Below, piece by piece: positions 25,273 to 34,173 of a stretch of DNA of 64,000 nucleotides; the first letter of the stretch is position 1, and each line of letters opens with the position of its first letter. The DNA is from Subtercola boreus (GTDB taxonomy: Bacteria; Actinomycetota; Actinomycetes; Actinomycetales; Microbacteriaceae): assembly GCF_003399625.1 (NCBI RefSeq), contig NZ_NBXA01000026.1:310001-374000 (forward strand), given 5' to 3'. Position numbers and translations under genes: made by a program. The notes under the pieces are model-generated. The model saw only the letters and a program-made list of their open reading frames with translations, was not told where the DNA came from and made no database searches.

Positions 25273-25962
25273 ATGACGAACCTCGAAGGTGCAGTGGTGC
25301 TGGTGCTCGGAGCGTCGGGCGGACTCGGCGGCAGGATCGCGAGCCGCCTGTCGGATGCGGGCGCGACCGTGGTGCGCGCCGCGCGCAACCCCGCGACGCT
25401 GGCCGGTCCCGATGCCTTCCTGGCCGACCTGCGGGCGCCCGAATCGGCGGATTCCCTGCTGCTGGCCGCCGCTGCCGCCCATCCCGAGCACCTCGATGGC
25501 ATCGTGATCGCAGCGGGCGCCGTGGCGTTCGGGCCCGTCGGCGATCTCGACGACGAGACCCTCGATGCGCTCTTCGCGGTGAACACGACAGCGCCGATCC
25601 GGCTGATCCGCAGTGCACTCCCGCGGCTGGCGGAATCCGCCGCCGCCGACCGCAAGCCGTTCGTCGTGACGATCAGCGGCATCGTCGCCGAGTCCCCCAC
25701 GGCCGGCATGGCGGCCTACTCCGCCTCGAAGGCCGGTCTGGCCGCCTTCGTGCAGGCGGCGTCCCGGGAGCTCCGGCGGGCGGGCGTGCGGGTTCTGGAT
25801 GCCAGGCCCGGGCACACCGAGACCGAACTGTCGCGGCATCCGCTCGCCGGCACCGCGCCCGCGTTTCCCGCAGGCCTCGACCCCGACGCTGTCGCAGACC
25901 GGATCGTGCAGGCGATCGTCGCCGACGAGAAGGATCTGCCGAGTTCGGCCTTCCAGGCGTAG
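25273..25962 (+). CDS. short-chain dehydrogenase/reductase
   Basis: A 229-residue SDR enzyme. The NAD(P)-binding loop GASGGLGG is at residues 13-20, the NAG-like motif is replaced by AAGAV, and the catalytic YSASK motif with upstream Ser (TISGIV) is present. The C-terminus is short. TACGCT (25261-25266) stands 6 bases before the ATG, a leaderless promoter. Substrate unknown. Confidence 0.9.
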   Translation: MTNLEGAVVLVLGASGGLGGRIASRLSDAGATVVRAARNPATLAGPDAFLADLRAPESADSLLLAAAAAHPEHLDGIVIAAGAVAFGPVGDLDDETLDALFAVNTTAPIRLIRSALPRLAESAAADRKPFVVTISGIVAESPTAGMAAYSASKAGLAAFVQAASRELRRAGVRVLDARPGHTETELSRHPLAGTAPAFPAGLDPDAVADRIVQAIVADEKDLPSSAFQA

Positions 25963-26158
25963 GGAATCCTCGGCGCACCGCGCCGGTTCTGTGCACTTTT
26001 CCCAGACGACGCTTTCCGGCCGTGATGGATCCGGTTGCCACCGATTCCGAAGCGTTTTGACACGCAGACCTCCGAAGACTGGCGCGAAGGTGCCTGCGGG
26101 CACTACTGTCTGTCTATCCCGGTGACACCGGTGAACCGCCAAAAGAGAGTGGTGCCCG

Positions 26159-27931
26159 ATGACAACAGCCCCCGCACGAGGCAGCACCGATGTCGAGAGC
26201 AAGGGGCTGAAGGGTGGCGCCCTCGGTCTCGTCGGCAGCGTGGTGGTGGGCGTCGCCTCGACCGCCCCGGCCTATTCGCTGGCCGCGAGTCTCGGTTTCA
26301 TCGTCGCCTCCGGAGGTTCACTGCTCGCCGGAGTGAAGTCTCCCGGAATCATCCTGCTGGCCTTCGTGCCGATGTACTTCATCGCCGTCGCCTACCAGGA
26401 ACTCAACAAGGCCGAACCCGACTGCGGCACCACCTTCACCTGGGCCTCGCGGGCGTTCGGACCGAAGACAGGATGGATGGGCGGCTGGGGCATCATCGCC
26501 GCCGACGTGATCGTCATGGCGAACCTCGCGCAGATCGCGGGGTCGTACTCGTTCACCCTGGTCGGCAAGCTCTTCAACGACGACGCGATCAGCGCCCTCT
26601 CCGGTGATGTGTTCTGGTCCACGGTGGCGGGTCTCGCCTGGATCGCCATCATGACCTACATCTGCTACCGCGGTATCGAGGTCTCCGCCCGGCTCCAATA
26701 TGCTCTTCTCGGCATAGAGGTCGTGATCCTCGTCGTCTTCGCCGTGTTCGCGCTGGTGAAGGTCTACACCGGCACCGCCGAGAGCTACTCCCTGACTCCG
26801 GATATCTCGTGGTTCCTGCCGTTCGACCTCGACTTCAGTACGGTGATCGCCCCGGCCATCCTCACCGCCGTCTTCATCTACTGGGGTTGGGACACCGCCG
26901 TCTCCATCAACGAGGAGAGCGACGACCCGGGCCGCACCCCCGGTCGCGCCGCCATCATCTCGACCCTGCTGCTGCTCGTGACCTACGCCCTGGTAGCCGT
27001 CGCCACCATCGCCTTCGCCGGTGTGGGAACCGACGGGGTGGGCCTCGGAAACCCTGAGAACGCCAGCGACGTCTTCAGCGCGATCGGCCCCGACCTGTTC
27101 GGCGACTCGGCATTCGGCGGCATCATGCTGGCGCTGCTCTACATCTCGATCCTGACGTCGGCGTCGGCGTCGACGCAGACCACGATCCTGCCGACGGCCC
27201 GAACCGCGCTCTCGATGGCTGTCTACAAAGCGGTTCCCGAGAGCTTCGCGAAGATCCACCCGAAGTTCCTCACCCCGACCTGGTCGACGGTCGGCATGGG
27301 CATCATCTCGGCCGCGTTCTACCTGCTGTTCACCCTCATCTCACCCACGCTGCTGAGTGCGCTGATCGGATCGGTCGGGCTTCTGATCGCGTTCTACTAC
27401 GGCCTCACGGGTTTCGCCTGCGTCTGGTACTACCGCCGCACGCTCACGGCGACGTTCCGCGACTTCATGATGCGCGGGGTGATACCGCTGCTCGGCGGGC
27501 TCATGCTCACAGCCGTCTTCGTCTTCGGCCTCATCCAGTACGCGCTGCCCGACTGGCTGACCGACGAGAACGACGAGAACGTGACGATCTTCGGCATCGG
27601 TGCGGTTGCGGTCGTCGGCGTGGGATCTCTCGTGCTGGGCGTCATCCTGATGCTGATCATGCGCTGGCGGAGCCCCGCCTTCTTCAAGGGCCAGACGCTC
27701 GAGCGCCGGAGCGACCTGATCCTGGCCGGCGAGCACTACCCGGTGGGCATCCGGCTGCCCGACTCGGAGGAGACCACGGTGATCGCCCGCGACCTGTCGA
27801 ACCTTCCCACCGGGCTCATCGCGGTCGACCTCGAAACGGGAAAGCGGTTCCAGAAGAAGAAGCGGGGCGCGCCCGACACCACGGATGCTCCGGATGCTCC
27901 GGATGCTCCCTCCGGCGACTCCACTCCGTAG
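26159..27931 (+). CDS. APC-family amino acid/polyamine permease
   Basis: A 590-residue integral membrane transporter with about 12 helices. Family features are GLVGSVVVGVASTAPAYSLAASLG in helix 1, KAEPDCGTTFTWASRAFGPKTGWMGGW in helix 3, and AVFIYWGWDTAVSINEES in helix 6. The cytosolic C-terminal tail carries repeated APD triplets from GGATGCTCC DNA repeats. It probably imports amino acids or amines by proton symport. The 196-base upstream gap contains a perfect TTGACA (26057-26062) but no convincing -10 at the right distance. Monocistronic. Confidence 0.9.
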   Translation: MTTAPARGSTDVESKGLKGGALGLVGSVVVGVASTAPAYSLAASLGFIVASGGSLLAGVKSPGIILLAFVPMYFIAVAYQELNKAEPDCGTTFTWASRAFGPKTGWMGGWGIIAADVIVMANLAQIAGSYSFTLVGKLFNDDAISALSGDVFWSTVAGLAWIAIMTYICYRGIEVSARLQYALLGIEVVILVVFAVFALVKVYTGTAESYSLTPDISWFLPFDLDFSTVIAPAILTAVFIYWGWDTAVSINEESDDPGRTPGRAAIISTLLLLVTYALVAVATIAFAGVGTDGVGLGNPENASDVFSAIGPDLFGDSAFGGIMLALLYISILTSASASTQTTILPTARTALSMAVYKAVPESFAKIHPKFLTPTWSTVGMGIISAAFYLLFTLISPTLLSALIGSVGLLIAFYYGLTGFACVWYYRRTLTATFRDFMMRGVIPLLGGLMLTAVFVFGLIQYALPDWLTDENDENVTIFGIGAVAVVGVGSLVLGVILMLIMRWRSPAFFKGQTLERRSDLILAGEHYPVGIRLPDSEETTVIARDLSNLPTGLIAVDLETGKRFQKKKRGAPDTTDAPDAPDAPSGDSTP

Positions 27932-28108
27932 GCTCTCCTCGATCGTGCTGCGTCTGCCGCCCGCGTTACGCGGCACCGAGGGGCAGCGCGATTGCGATGC
28001 CCGCATACCTGGCGGGGGCCGATCGCGTCACTCACCTCGGAGAGCGCCGTCGCAGACCTCCGCACAGCGTGACTCACCCGCCGTTCCGGGCAGGAATGCC
28101 GTCGGCGT

Positions 28109-28777
28109 TCACCAGGTGCCGGGCGGCGAAGCGATGACCGGCACCGGTGTGTACGACCAGTGTGCCCCGTTCGCGTAGTGGCTCGACGCCCACGGTGACG
28201 CCCAGATGGCGCTCTCGATCTGGGCCGTCGGAGCCGAGGCGGCGAACCCGGCGACGATCGCCGAATAGCCGCCCACGCTGTGCAGGGCCTCCGCGCAGTT
28301 CGCCGCCGCGGTGACCAGGGTGTCGTAGCTGCCGAAGCCGCTGCCGCCGCCCGAGCCCCAGCCGTTGTTCAGCGGATTGTTGCGGTTCCACCAGTCGGGT
28401 GGACCGTTCTCCTGCCGCATCCAGCGCATCATCACGGTCACGTTCGACTCGGTCATCGGGAACCCGGCGAGAAACAGCACGAGCGTGGCCCAGTCCTTGT
28501 TGGTGCTTCCGGCGGAGAGAGTCTTCACCCCCGCCGTGGCCGAATAGTCGTCGCGGGTCACCGTCACCCCTGCCGCATCCCCGGGAACCGTCACGATCTG
28601 CAGCGACCCCTGGGCGCTGGTCTGCACGTAGCCGTAGGCGTCGCTCGAACCCGGAGCCTGCGGAGGGGGCGCGAGCGAGACCAGGGCGACGAGAGCGAAG
28701 GCCGACACACCGGCGGCGACGGCGAGCAGGCGGGTCACCCGTCGGCCGTGCAGGTGGGCGGCTGTCACGGCCCTCAC
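28109..28777 (-). CDS. secreted protein, possibly lysozyme-superfamily
   Basis: A 222-residue exported protein. A signal peptide or N-terminal anchor covers residues 12-42 (RR, then a hydrophobic core). The mature part contains MMRWMRQENGPPDWWNRNNPLNNGW, then SYDTLVTAAANCAEAL and YSAIVAGF, a layout like glucosaminidase/lysozyme-type proteins in which a Glu precedes an NPL motif and substrate-cleft helices follow. Similar proteins occur next to phage or cell-wall genes. Catalysis is not proven; the Glu in RQEN is the only candidate. It overlaps the upstream GNAT gene by 4 bases. Confidence 0.5.
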   Translation of the reverse strand: MRAVTAAHLHGRRVTRLLAVAAGVSAFALVALVSLAPPPQAPGSSDAYGYVQTSAQGSLQIVTVPGDAAGVTVTRDDYSATAGVKTLSAGSTNKDWATLVLFLAGFPMTESNVTVMMRWMRQENGPPDWWNRNNPLNNGWGSGGGSGFGSYDTLVTAAANCAEALHSVGGYSAIVAGFAASAPTAQIESAIWASPWASSHYANGAHWSYTPVPVIASPPGTW

Positions 28778-29364
28778 GCCGGGCGCTCGTCGAGGAGCTC
28801 ACCGAGGCGCTCGTCGAGGCCGCGGCGCACGTCCGGCCACTCCGCCTCGAGCACCGAGAAGTAGGCCGTGTCGCCGCGGCTGCCGTCGGGCGAGGAACGG
28901 TGCGAGCGGAGCACCCCTTCCGGCACCGCTCCGAGACGCTGGATGGCGGCGGCGCTCCGCGTGTTGCGCGCATCGCAGCGAAGCGCCACCCTCGCGACAC
29001 CGAGCTCGTCGAACGCGTGGCCGAAGAGCAGGCGTTTAGCCGCGGGATTGGTGCGTCCGCCCCAGAACTCCCGGCCGTACCAGGTGCTGCCGACCTCGAT
29101 GCGTCGCTGCGCAGCCGAGTACTCGTAGAAGCTCGTGGTGCCGCGCACGGTTCCGTCGTCGCCGAGCAGCACGAAGGCGAATGTGCCGGGCGCCTGGAGC
29201 TGGGCGTCGATGTGTGCGGCGTAGGCGTCGGCATCCAGGGGCCGTGGTGACGTCATCCCCGCCCAGAGCGCGTCGTCGGTGAGGGCCTGCAGCGCCTCGG
29301 CGTGCGCCGTCGTCACCGGTTCGAGCCGGATGCCGTACCCCGCCAGGTGGATCTCGTGCCGCAC
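28774..29364 (-). CDS. GNAT-family N-acetyltransferase
   Basis: A 196-residue acetyltransferase of the ribosomal-protein/RimJ-like subgroup. Features are IRLEPVTTAHAEAL at the start, RRIEVGSTWYGREFWGGRTNPAAKRLLFGHAFDELGVARVALRCDARNTRSAAAIQRLGAVPEGVLR, which forms the acetyl-CoA site, and a C-terminal acidic helix. The GTG start at 29364 follows AGAGGG by 7-8 bases; an ATG five bases upstream is out of frame. Upstream lies a repeat-rich gap of about 420 bases. Confidence 0.88.
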   Translation of the reverse strand: MRHEIHLAGYGIRLEPVTTAHAEALQALTDDALWAGMTSPRPLDADAYAAHIDAQLQAPGTFAFVLLGDDGTVRGTTSFYEYSAAQRRIEVGSTWYGREFWGGRTNPAAKRLLFGHAFDELGVARVALRCDARNTRSAAAIQRLGAVPEGVLRSHRSSPDGSRGDTAYFSVLEAEWPDVRRGLDERLGELLDERPA

Positions 29365-29464
29365 GTCATCGCCCTCTCGTCGCTCTGCTCCCAGCGTACG
29401 CGCGCCTCCTTCCTTCCCCGTCCCACCGCCGCCGCCGCCGCCCGCTGCGGTCGCAGCCAACGGC

Positions 29465-29527
29465 CATCGACTGGGGAGTTGCGGTCGGTTCGGGGATGGC
29501 TTACCGACCGGAACTCCCCAGTCGATG
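29465..29527. repeat. 25-bp inverted repeat (one mismatch)
   Basis: Arms at 29465-29489 and 29503-29527 are reverse complements apart from one base, with a 13-base loop. The outer part reads CATCGACTGGGGAGTT. No T-run follows on either strand. It lies in the 419-base gap (29365-29783) that holds two palindromes and a tandem array but no convincing gene; the rest of the gap is GC-rich sequence in which I see nothing more. Confidence 0.8.
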
Positions 29528-29606
29528 AAGCGGAGGGGCGGGGCGGGCGGCGGCGGGGCGGGCGGCCGCGCCGCCGCATCACCGCAGTCGCACGCTTCCG
29601 CGCACG

Positions 29607-29650
29607 TTTGTCGCTTCCGCGCCTGCGCGCGCACGCGCGAAGGCGACAAA
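29607..29650. repeat. imperfect inverted repeat
   Basis: TTTGTCGC (29607-29614) and GCGACAAA (29643-29650) are exact complements; the sequence inside continues to pair partly (TTCCGCGC against GCGCGAA). It is the second palindrome of the same gap and, like the others at 1203 and 29465, lacks a T-run. Confidence 0.6.
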
Positions 29651-29714
29651 TGGGCGCGATTCCCTGGCGACGCGGGGTCAGCGCGGCGCGCGGGGGCACG
29701 GATGACGCCGCTCG

Positions 29715-29786
29715 GCGAGCGCGTCAGCGAGCGCGTCAGCGAGCGCGTCAGCGAGCGCGTCAGCGAGCGCGTCAGCGAGCGCGTCA
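29715..29786. repeat. 12-bp tandem repeat, six perfect copies
   Basis: GCGAGCGCGTCA is repeated six times without change. The last copy ends on the stop codon (TGA on the minus strand) of the cysteine-synthase-like gene. Because 12 is a multiple of three, each copy carries an in-frame TGA, so the gene is followed by six stops in a row. The gene's final codons (RLAR) resemble a degenerate seventh copy. Confidence 0.9.
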
Positions 29787-30842
29787 GCGGGCGAGGCGCT
29801 CGCGGAGCGCCTCGAGGGGCGGTGCCACGTCGAAGCCCTGCGCCGCCACCCAGCCCGCGTCGTAGTACGTGTCCGAGTAGCGGTCGCCGCCGTCGCAGAG
29901 CAGCGTGACGATGCTGCCGGTCTCGCCGCGCGCCACCATGTCCCGGGCCAGGTCGAGCGCCACCACGAGGTTCGTGCCCGTCGAGGGGCCGGGCGCCCGG
30001 CCGAGCACGTCGGAGACCACGGTCATCGCGGCGATGGACGTCGCATCCGGCACCGTCTGCACCCAGTCGATCACCGACGGCAGGAACGAGAGCTCCACGC
30101 GCGGCCGCCCGATGCCCTCGATGCGGGAGCCTCGCCCCGTGACATCCGTTCGCCCGGTTCGCCACGCCTCCTCGAAGACCGACCCCTCGGGGTCGCCGAC
30201 CGCCACGCGCGTGGCGACTCCGGCGTACCGGGCGTAGCGGGCGATGGTCGCTGTGGTGCCGCCGGTGCCGGCGCCCGAGACGATCCAGGTGGGCTCGGGA
30301 TGCCGCTCCCCCGCCATCTGCTCGAAGATCGAACAGGCGATGTTGTTGTTCCCGCGCCAGTCGGTCGCGACGGCTGCGTTCGTGAACTGGTCGAGGTAGT
30401 AGCCGCTCGACTCCCGCGCGATGCGCTCGGCCTCGGCGTACACCTCGCCGGCTGTCGCAACCAGCACGCATCGGCCGCCATAGCCCTCGATCAGCTCGAT
30501 CTTGCGGCGGCTGGTCGAGGCCGCCATCACGGCCACGAAGTCGAGCCCGAGCATCCGGGCGAAGTAGGCCTCAGACACGGCGGTCGAGCCACTGGATGCC
30601 TCGACCACCGTCGTGCCCGCACCGATCCGCCCGCCGACGAGGCCGTAGATGAACAGCGACTTGGCGAGGCGGTGCTTGAGGGAGCCCGTCGGATGCGACG
30701 ACTCGTCTTTGAAGTACAGGTCGACGCCCCAATCGGCCGGTACGGGGAAGCGCAGCAGGTGCGTGTCGGCGCTCCGGGTGCTGTCGGCTTTCAGCTCGCG
30801 AATGGCCTCGGTGATCCAGCGGCGGTCGGGTGCGATGGTCAC
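29784..30842 (-). CDS. PLP-dependent cysteine synthase-like enzyme
   Basis: A 352-residue fold-type II PLP enzyme. The Schiff-base lysine is K56 in [12 protein letters not shown], the substrate loop is [20 protein letters not shown], and the phosphate-binding loop is [29 protein letters not shown] near the end is characteristic of L-cysteine desulfhydrase/cysteine synthase-like proteins. It could make or degrade cysteine or act on a related beta-substituted amino acid. The GTG start at 30842 follows GGAGGA by 6 bases and overlaps the stop of the LAATG gene (GTGA). Its 3' end lies in a 12-base tandem repeat. Confidence 0.88.
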   Translation of the reverse strand: MTIAPDRRWITEAIRELKADSTRSADTHLLRFPVPADWGVDLYFKDESSHPTGSLKHRLAKSLFIYGLVGGRIGAGTTVVEASSGSTAVSEAYFARMLGLDFVAVMAASTSRRKIELIEGYGGRCVLVATAGEVYAEAERIARESSGYYLDQFTNAAVATDWRGNNNIACSIFEQMAGERHPEPTWIVSGAGTGGTTATIARYARYAGVATRVAVGDPEGSVFEEAWRTGRTDVTGRGSRIEGIGRPRVELSFLPSVIDWVQTVPDATSIAAMTVVSDVLGRAPGPSTGTNLVVALDLARDMVARGETGSIVTLLCDGGDRYSDTYYDAGWVAAQGFDVAPPLEALRERLAR

Positions 30843-31168
30843 GGTGGATCCTCCGGCTGTCTGGTGCGGGGTGCTGCGTTCGGCAGTGCGGTGTGCGAGA
30901 TACGCGTTGCGACGCACGACAGCCAGTATCCCAGCAGGGCGGCCCTCGCCGGGTCGGGGGACTGACGCCGCGAGTGCCGCACTCGCCGGCGAGCGGCCAC
31001 GATGCCCAGCGCGCCGAGGAACGCGAGCAGAGCCGCGAGGAGCGCCCAAGGCTCCGCATCGCTGCCCGTGGCGGCGAGCTGTCCGCCCGCTGCGCTGCCC
31101 GCCGGCAGCACGACGGGCTGCGCGGGCGCGCAGGCTGAGACAAGCGACCCGCGGGCAGTGGCGTGCAC
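30839..31168 (-). CDS. small LAATG sorting-signal protein or truncated surface protein
   Basis: A 109-residue frame starting at GTG. In the middle is QLAATG, then a hydrophobic helix ([21 protein letters not shown]) and RRRVRHSRR, the arrangement of a class E sortase (LAxTG) cell-wall signal. There is no N-terminal signal peptide, and 41 residues follow the basic tail, which is abnormal. So this may be the remains of a larger anchored protein, or the frame may be misread. Against that, its stop overlaps the next gene's GTG by 4 bases, as in a real operon. Upstream, the frame closes at about 31195. Confidence 0.45.
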   Translation of the reverse strand: MHATARGSLVSACAPAQPVVLPAGSAAGGQLAATGSDAEPWALLAALLAFLGALGIVAARRRVRHSRRQSPDPARAALLGYWLSCVATRISHTALPNAAPRTRQPEDPP

Positions 31169-31207
31169 CCCCCGATGGGTGAACCCCGCGGCGGGCTCCC
31201 GTCATGG

Positions 31208-31255
31208 GACCCGAATCGCGCCACCGCGACCCGGTTGGGACAGTTCGGGTCTTTT
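31208..31255. terminator. possible terminator of the ABC operon
   Basis: GACCCGAA (31208-31215) pairs with TTCGGGTC (31244-31251), and TTTT follows on the plus strand (AAAA leads in on the minus strand). It lies 17 bases beyond the stop of the ABC ATPase gene. For that minus-strand operon the T-run is on the wrong side, so it would end transcription only weakly, or from the plus strand. Confidence 0.4.
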
Positions 31256-31271
31256 CGCGGAGGCGGAGGGG

Positions 31272-32453
31272 TCAGGCCGCGGGCGTGGCCGACACGCAGG
31301 CGCCGCCGAAGCGCAGGTGCACCTGCTCGCCCGTGGCGGGTCGCACGCCCACCCCGTGCTGCACGTCGACGAGAACCCCGTCGGGCAGACGCACGGTGGA
31401 GCGGCGGATCGAGCCGAGGAAGCTGGTCGAGACGACCGTGCCCACGAGCACCGGAGCGGGGCCGGTCAGGGCGGGAGTGCCACTGAGCGGATCCGCCGCC
31501 ACAGCCGAGGTGCCCGGCGACACGATCTCGAGGTCCTCGGGCCGCACGTACACCGTCACCGGTCCCGGCGCCACCGTCGGGTCGAGCAGGGGCAGCTCGA
31601 CCCCGTACACGAGGGCGTAGCCGCCCGACGCCACCCCGGGCAGGCGGTTGCTGAGACCCACGAACTCCGACACGAATGTCGTCGCGGGCTGGGTGTAGAG
31701 ACTCTCGGGGGTGCCGATCTGCTCGATCGTGCCGGCGCGCATCACGGCGACCCGGTCGGCCACCGCCAGCGCCTCCTCCTGGTCGTGCGTCACGAACAGG
31801 GTGGTGATTCCGAGTTCGGTCTGAATGCGCCGGATCTCGTCCCGCAGCTGCACCCGCACCTTGGCGTCGAGCGCCGAGAGCGGCTCGTCGAGCAGCAGCA
31901 CGCGCGGCCGCGTCACGAGCGCGCGGGCGAGCGCGACCCTCTGCTGCTGCCCGCCGGACAGCTGGTGGGCGTAGCGATCGCCGAAGCCGCCCAGGCCGAC
32001 CATCTCGAGGGCTTCGAGCGCCCGCGTGCGGCGGAGAGTCGCGGGAACCTTGCGCATCCGGAGCCCGAATTCGACATTCCGCGCGGCGTCGAGATGAGGG
32101 AACAGGGAATACGACTGGAAGACCATGCCGAGGTCACGCCGGTTCGTCGGCTGGTCGGTCACGTCGACCCCGCCGATCGCGACGCCGCCGCTCGTGACGC
32201 TCTCGAGCCCGGCCACCGAGCGGAGGGCCGTGGTCTTGCCGCAGCCCGAGGGGCCGAGCAGCGCCACGAATTCGCCCGGACGCACGTGCAGGTTCAGCGA
32301 GTCCAGGGCGAGCGTGCCGGTGCCGTAGTCCTTCACCACGTCGATGAGCTCGACGGATGCGCCTCCGCTCGGCACTGGCCCAGCTGAGGCGGCGGTGGTG
32401 GCAGCGGCGGCGCCGGCGTGAGCGGATGAAGCGACAGAGGTCACGGGTGTCAA
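31272..32453 (-). CDS. ABC importer ATP-binding protein
   Basis: A 393-residue ATPase of the spermidine/iron/phosphonate (PotA/FbpC-like) class. Walker A GPSGCGKT is at residues 67-74, followed by the Q-loop (MVFQSYSLFPHL), LSGGQQQRVALARAL signature, Walker B VLLLDEP and THDQEEAL. A TOBE-type regulatory domain with VYVRPEDLEIV fills the C-terminus. An Ala-rich 30-residue N-terminal extension precedes the domain. The gene overlaps the permease gene upstream by 4 bases. It powers the two permeases at 32450 and 33307. Confidence 0.93.
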   Translation of the reverse strand: MTPVTSVASSAHAGAAAATTAASAGPVPSGGASVELIDVVKDYGTGTLALDSLNLHVRPGEFVALLGPSGCGKTTALRSVAGLESVTSGGVAIGGVDVTDQPTNRRDLGMVFQSYSLFPHLDAARNVEFGLRMRKVPATLRRTRALEALEMVGLGGFGDRYAHQLSGGQQQRVALARALVTRPRVLLLDEPLSALDAKVRVQLRDEIRRIQTELGITTLFVTHDQEEALAVADRVAVMRAGTIEQIGTPESLYTQPATTFVSEFVGLSNRLPGVASGGYALVYGVELPLLDPTVAPGPVTVYVRPEDLEIVSPGTSAVAADPLSGTPALTGPAPVLVGTVVSTSFLGSIRRSTVRLPDGVLVDVQHGVGVRPATGEQVHLRFGGACVSATPAA

Positions 32454-33310
32454 TTCTTTCTTCGGCCGACGCCGACGGTGCTGAGCCTGCCGATGAGCAG
32501 CAGGAGGACAAAAGCGAAGCCGAGCGCGAGCAGCGAGAAGATGACCGCGACGTACGGGTCGCTCTTCGAGATCAGCACCAGCGCCGTCTGGAGGTTGACG
32601 CGATTGAGCAGCGACGCGATCGTGAATTCCCCGAGCACCACAGCGACCGAGATGAAGGCCGCCGCGAGCATCCCGCGCCGCAGGTTCGGCAGGATGACCC
32701 GGAAGAGCACCGTGGCCCAGCCCGCCCCGAGCGACCGCGCGGCCTCACTGAGCGTGATGACGTCGACCGTTCCGAGGTTCGCCTGGATGGCGCGGTACGC
32801 ATACGGCAGCACGGTCACCCCGTAGGCGAAGCCGAGCGACCAGATCGAGCTGCCGGTGACCTTCACGACCACGCTGTACACGGGAACCAGGCCGACGACC
32901 AGCACGATCGCCGGCACGGTGATGGGCACGATGCAGACGAACTCCAGCACGCGCCGCAGCCGCGGAAAGCTCAGCTCGACGAGCACCATGGTGGGCAACA
33001 GCAGAACGAGCACCAGCAGCACGGTCACGACGACCAGCACACCGGAGTTGCCGAGCGCCGTCACGAGCGGCGCGTACTTCGTGTTGACAGCCGGGTCGGT
33101 GAGACCCGTCCAGTGGCTGAGAGTGTACGAACCGCTCAACCCGTCGCGGAAGGTGAACTGGATCATCGCCACGATCGGGATCGCGAACACGAGCCCGACG
33201 AGGCTCAGGATGATCGTGCGGGTCAGCCGCGAGGGCGCCGCCCCCACCCGTGGTGCGCCCGTGCGGGCCCGTGGTGCGGTACCACGGGCATCCACCCGCG
33301 CCCCGCTCAT
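32450..33310 (-). CDS. ABC transporter permease (second subunit)
   Basis: A 286-residue membrane protein with six predicted helices and the EAA loop (EAARSLGAGWATVLFRVILPNLRRG) that docks to the ATPase. The N-terminal 30 residues are Arg/Ala-rich and cytosolic. Overlaps on both sides with neighbouring genes (4 bases each) put it in a tightly coupled operon: binding protein, permease 1, permease 2, ATPase. Confidence 0.92.
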   Translation of the reverse strand: MSGARVDARGTAPRARTGAPRVGAAPSRLTRTIILSLVGLVFAIPIVAMIQFTFRDGLSGSYTLSHWTGLTDPAVNTKYAPLVTALGNSGVLVVVTVLLVLVLLLPTMVLVELSFPRLRRVLEFVCIVPITVPAIVLVVGLVPVYSVVVKVTGSSIWSLGFAYGVTVLPYAYRAIQANLGTVDVITLSEAARSLGAGWATVLFRVILPNLRRGMLAAAFISVAVVLGEFTIASLLNRVNLQTALVLISKSDPYVAVIFSLLALGFAFVLLLLIGRLSTVGVGRRKN

Positions 33311-34152
33311 CGCTGCCACCTCGCCGTGCGCGACTGCAGCAGCGAATAGCCGAACATGAGCACGACCATCACCACGATCATCCCGAACGCCAGAGCGCCC
33401 GCCATGTTCGCGCGCCCGAGCACCGTCTCGCTGATCAGCGCCGACCGGATCTGCAGCGGAACGATCTGCGAACCCTGGCTGATCAGCGCGGCGGCCGTCG
33501 CATACGACGAGAACGCGTTGGCGAACAGCAGCAGCAGGCTGCCGAGGAACGACGGCAGGAGGATCGGGCCGGCGATCCGCACCCAGTAGGTGAACCGGCT
33601 GCCGCCCAGGCTGGAGTTGGCCTCGGCCCACTGCGGCTTCAGGCCCTCGAGCGCGGGCATGAACGTGATGACCATGAGCGGCACCTGGAAGTAGAGGTAG
33701 GGAAGCAGCAGGCCAGGCACCTGGTAGAGCCAGACGCCGTCGCCGTAGATGTCGAATCCGGCATCCTTCAGCCAGACCGTGATGACGCCCTGCACGCCGA
33801 TCGTCGCGATGAACGCGAAGGCGAGCATCACCCCGCCGAACTGCGCGAGCACGCTGGAGGCCGAATTGACGGTTGATCGGAGCGGCCCGTCAGGCCTGGT
33901 GCCGAGCAGGGCGTAGCAGACGAGTGCTCCGACCACGGCCCCGATCACGGCGGTGACGCCTGAGACCCAGAACGAGCTGAGAAAGGTCTGCAGGATCTGG
34001 GGGGAGAAGAGCGCACCCACGTTGTCGAGGGTGAACGCCCCCGCCTTGTCGAAGAAGCCCGTCGTGATCGCCAGCACCGAGGGGATCGCAAGGAACAGCA
34101 GAACGTACAGCGCGAACGGTGTGAGGCCGAGAACGGCGAGCTTCTTCGTCAT
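33307..34152 (-). CDS. ABC transporter permease (first subunit)
   Basis: A 281-residue membrane protein of the binding-protein-dependent inner-membrane family, with six helices and an EAA-like loop near residues 185-215 (EANSSLGGSRFTYWVRIAGPILLPSF). Its partner is the permease encoded next, with which it overlaps by 4 bases. The pair is of the heterodimeric type used for polyamines, iron, thiamine or phosphonates. Confidence 0.92.
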   Translation of the reverse strand: MTKKLAVLGLTPFALYVLLFLAIPSVLAITTGFFDKAGAFTLDNVGALFSPQILQTFLSSFWVSGVTAVIGAVVGALVCYALLGTRPDGPLRSTVNSASSVLAQFGGVMLAFAFIATIGVQGVITVWLKDAGFDIYGDGVWLYQVPGLLLPYLYFQVPLMVITFMPALEGLKPQWAEANSSLGGSRFTYWVRIAGPILLPSFLGSLLLLFANAFSSYATAAALISQGSQIVPLQIRSALISETVLGRANMAGALAFGMIVVMVVLMFGYSLLQSRTARWQR

Positions 34153-34173
34153 GGTGTGGAGGCGTTCCTCTGC

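Noticed and set aside
26057-26062. Sigma70-type promoter of the APC permease (TTGACA)
   Set aside because: The -35 is perfect but no -10 of TAnnnT type lies 16-18 bases downstream.
27932-28108. Possible gene remnant between the APC permease and the secreted protein
   Set aside because: No frame gives a recognisable domain and there is no start or ribosome site; treated as intergenic.
29715-29786. CRISPR-like array
   Set aside because: Units are 12 bases, directly abutting, identical and without spacers, so it is a simple tandem repeat.
28774-30471. A single large minus-strand gene joining the GNAT domain to an upstream extension
   Set aside because: The extension is low-complexity antisense of the cysteine-synthase gene and repeats; the GNAT domain has a GTG with a good ribosome site at 29364.
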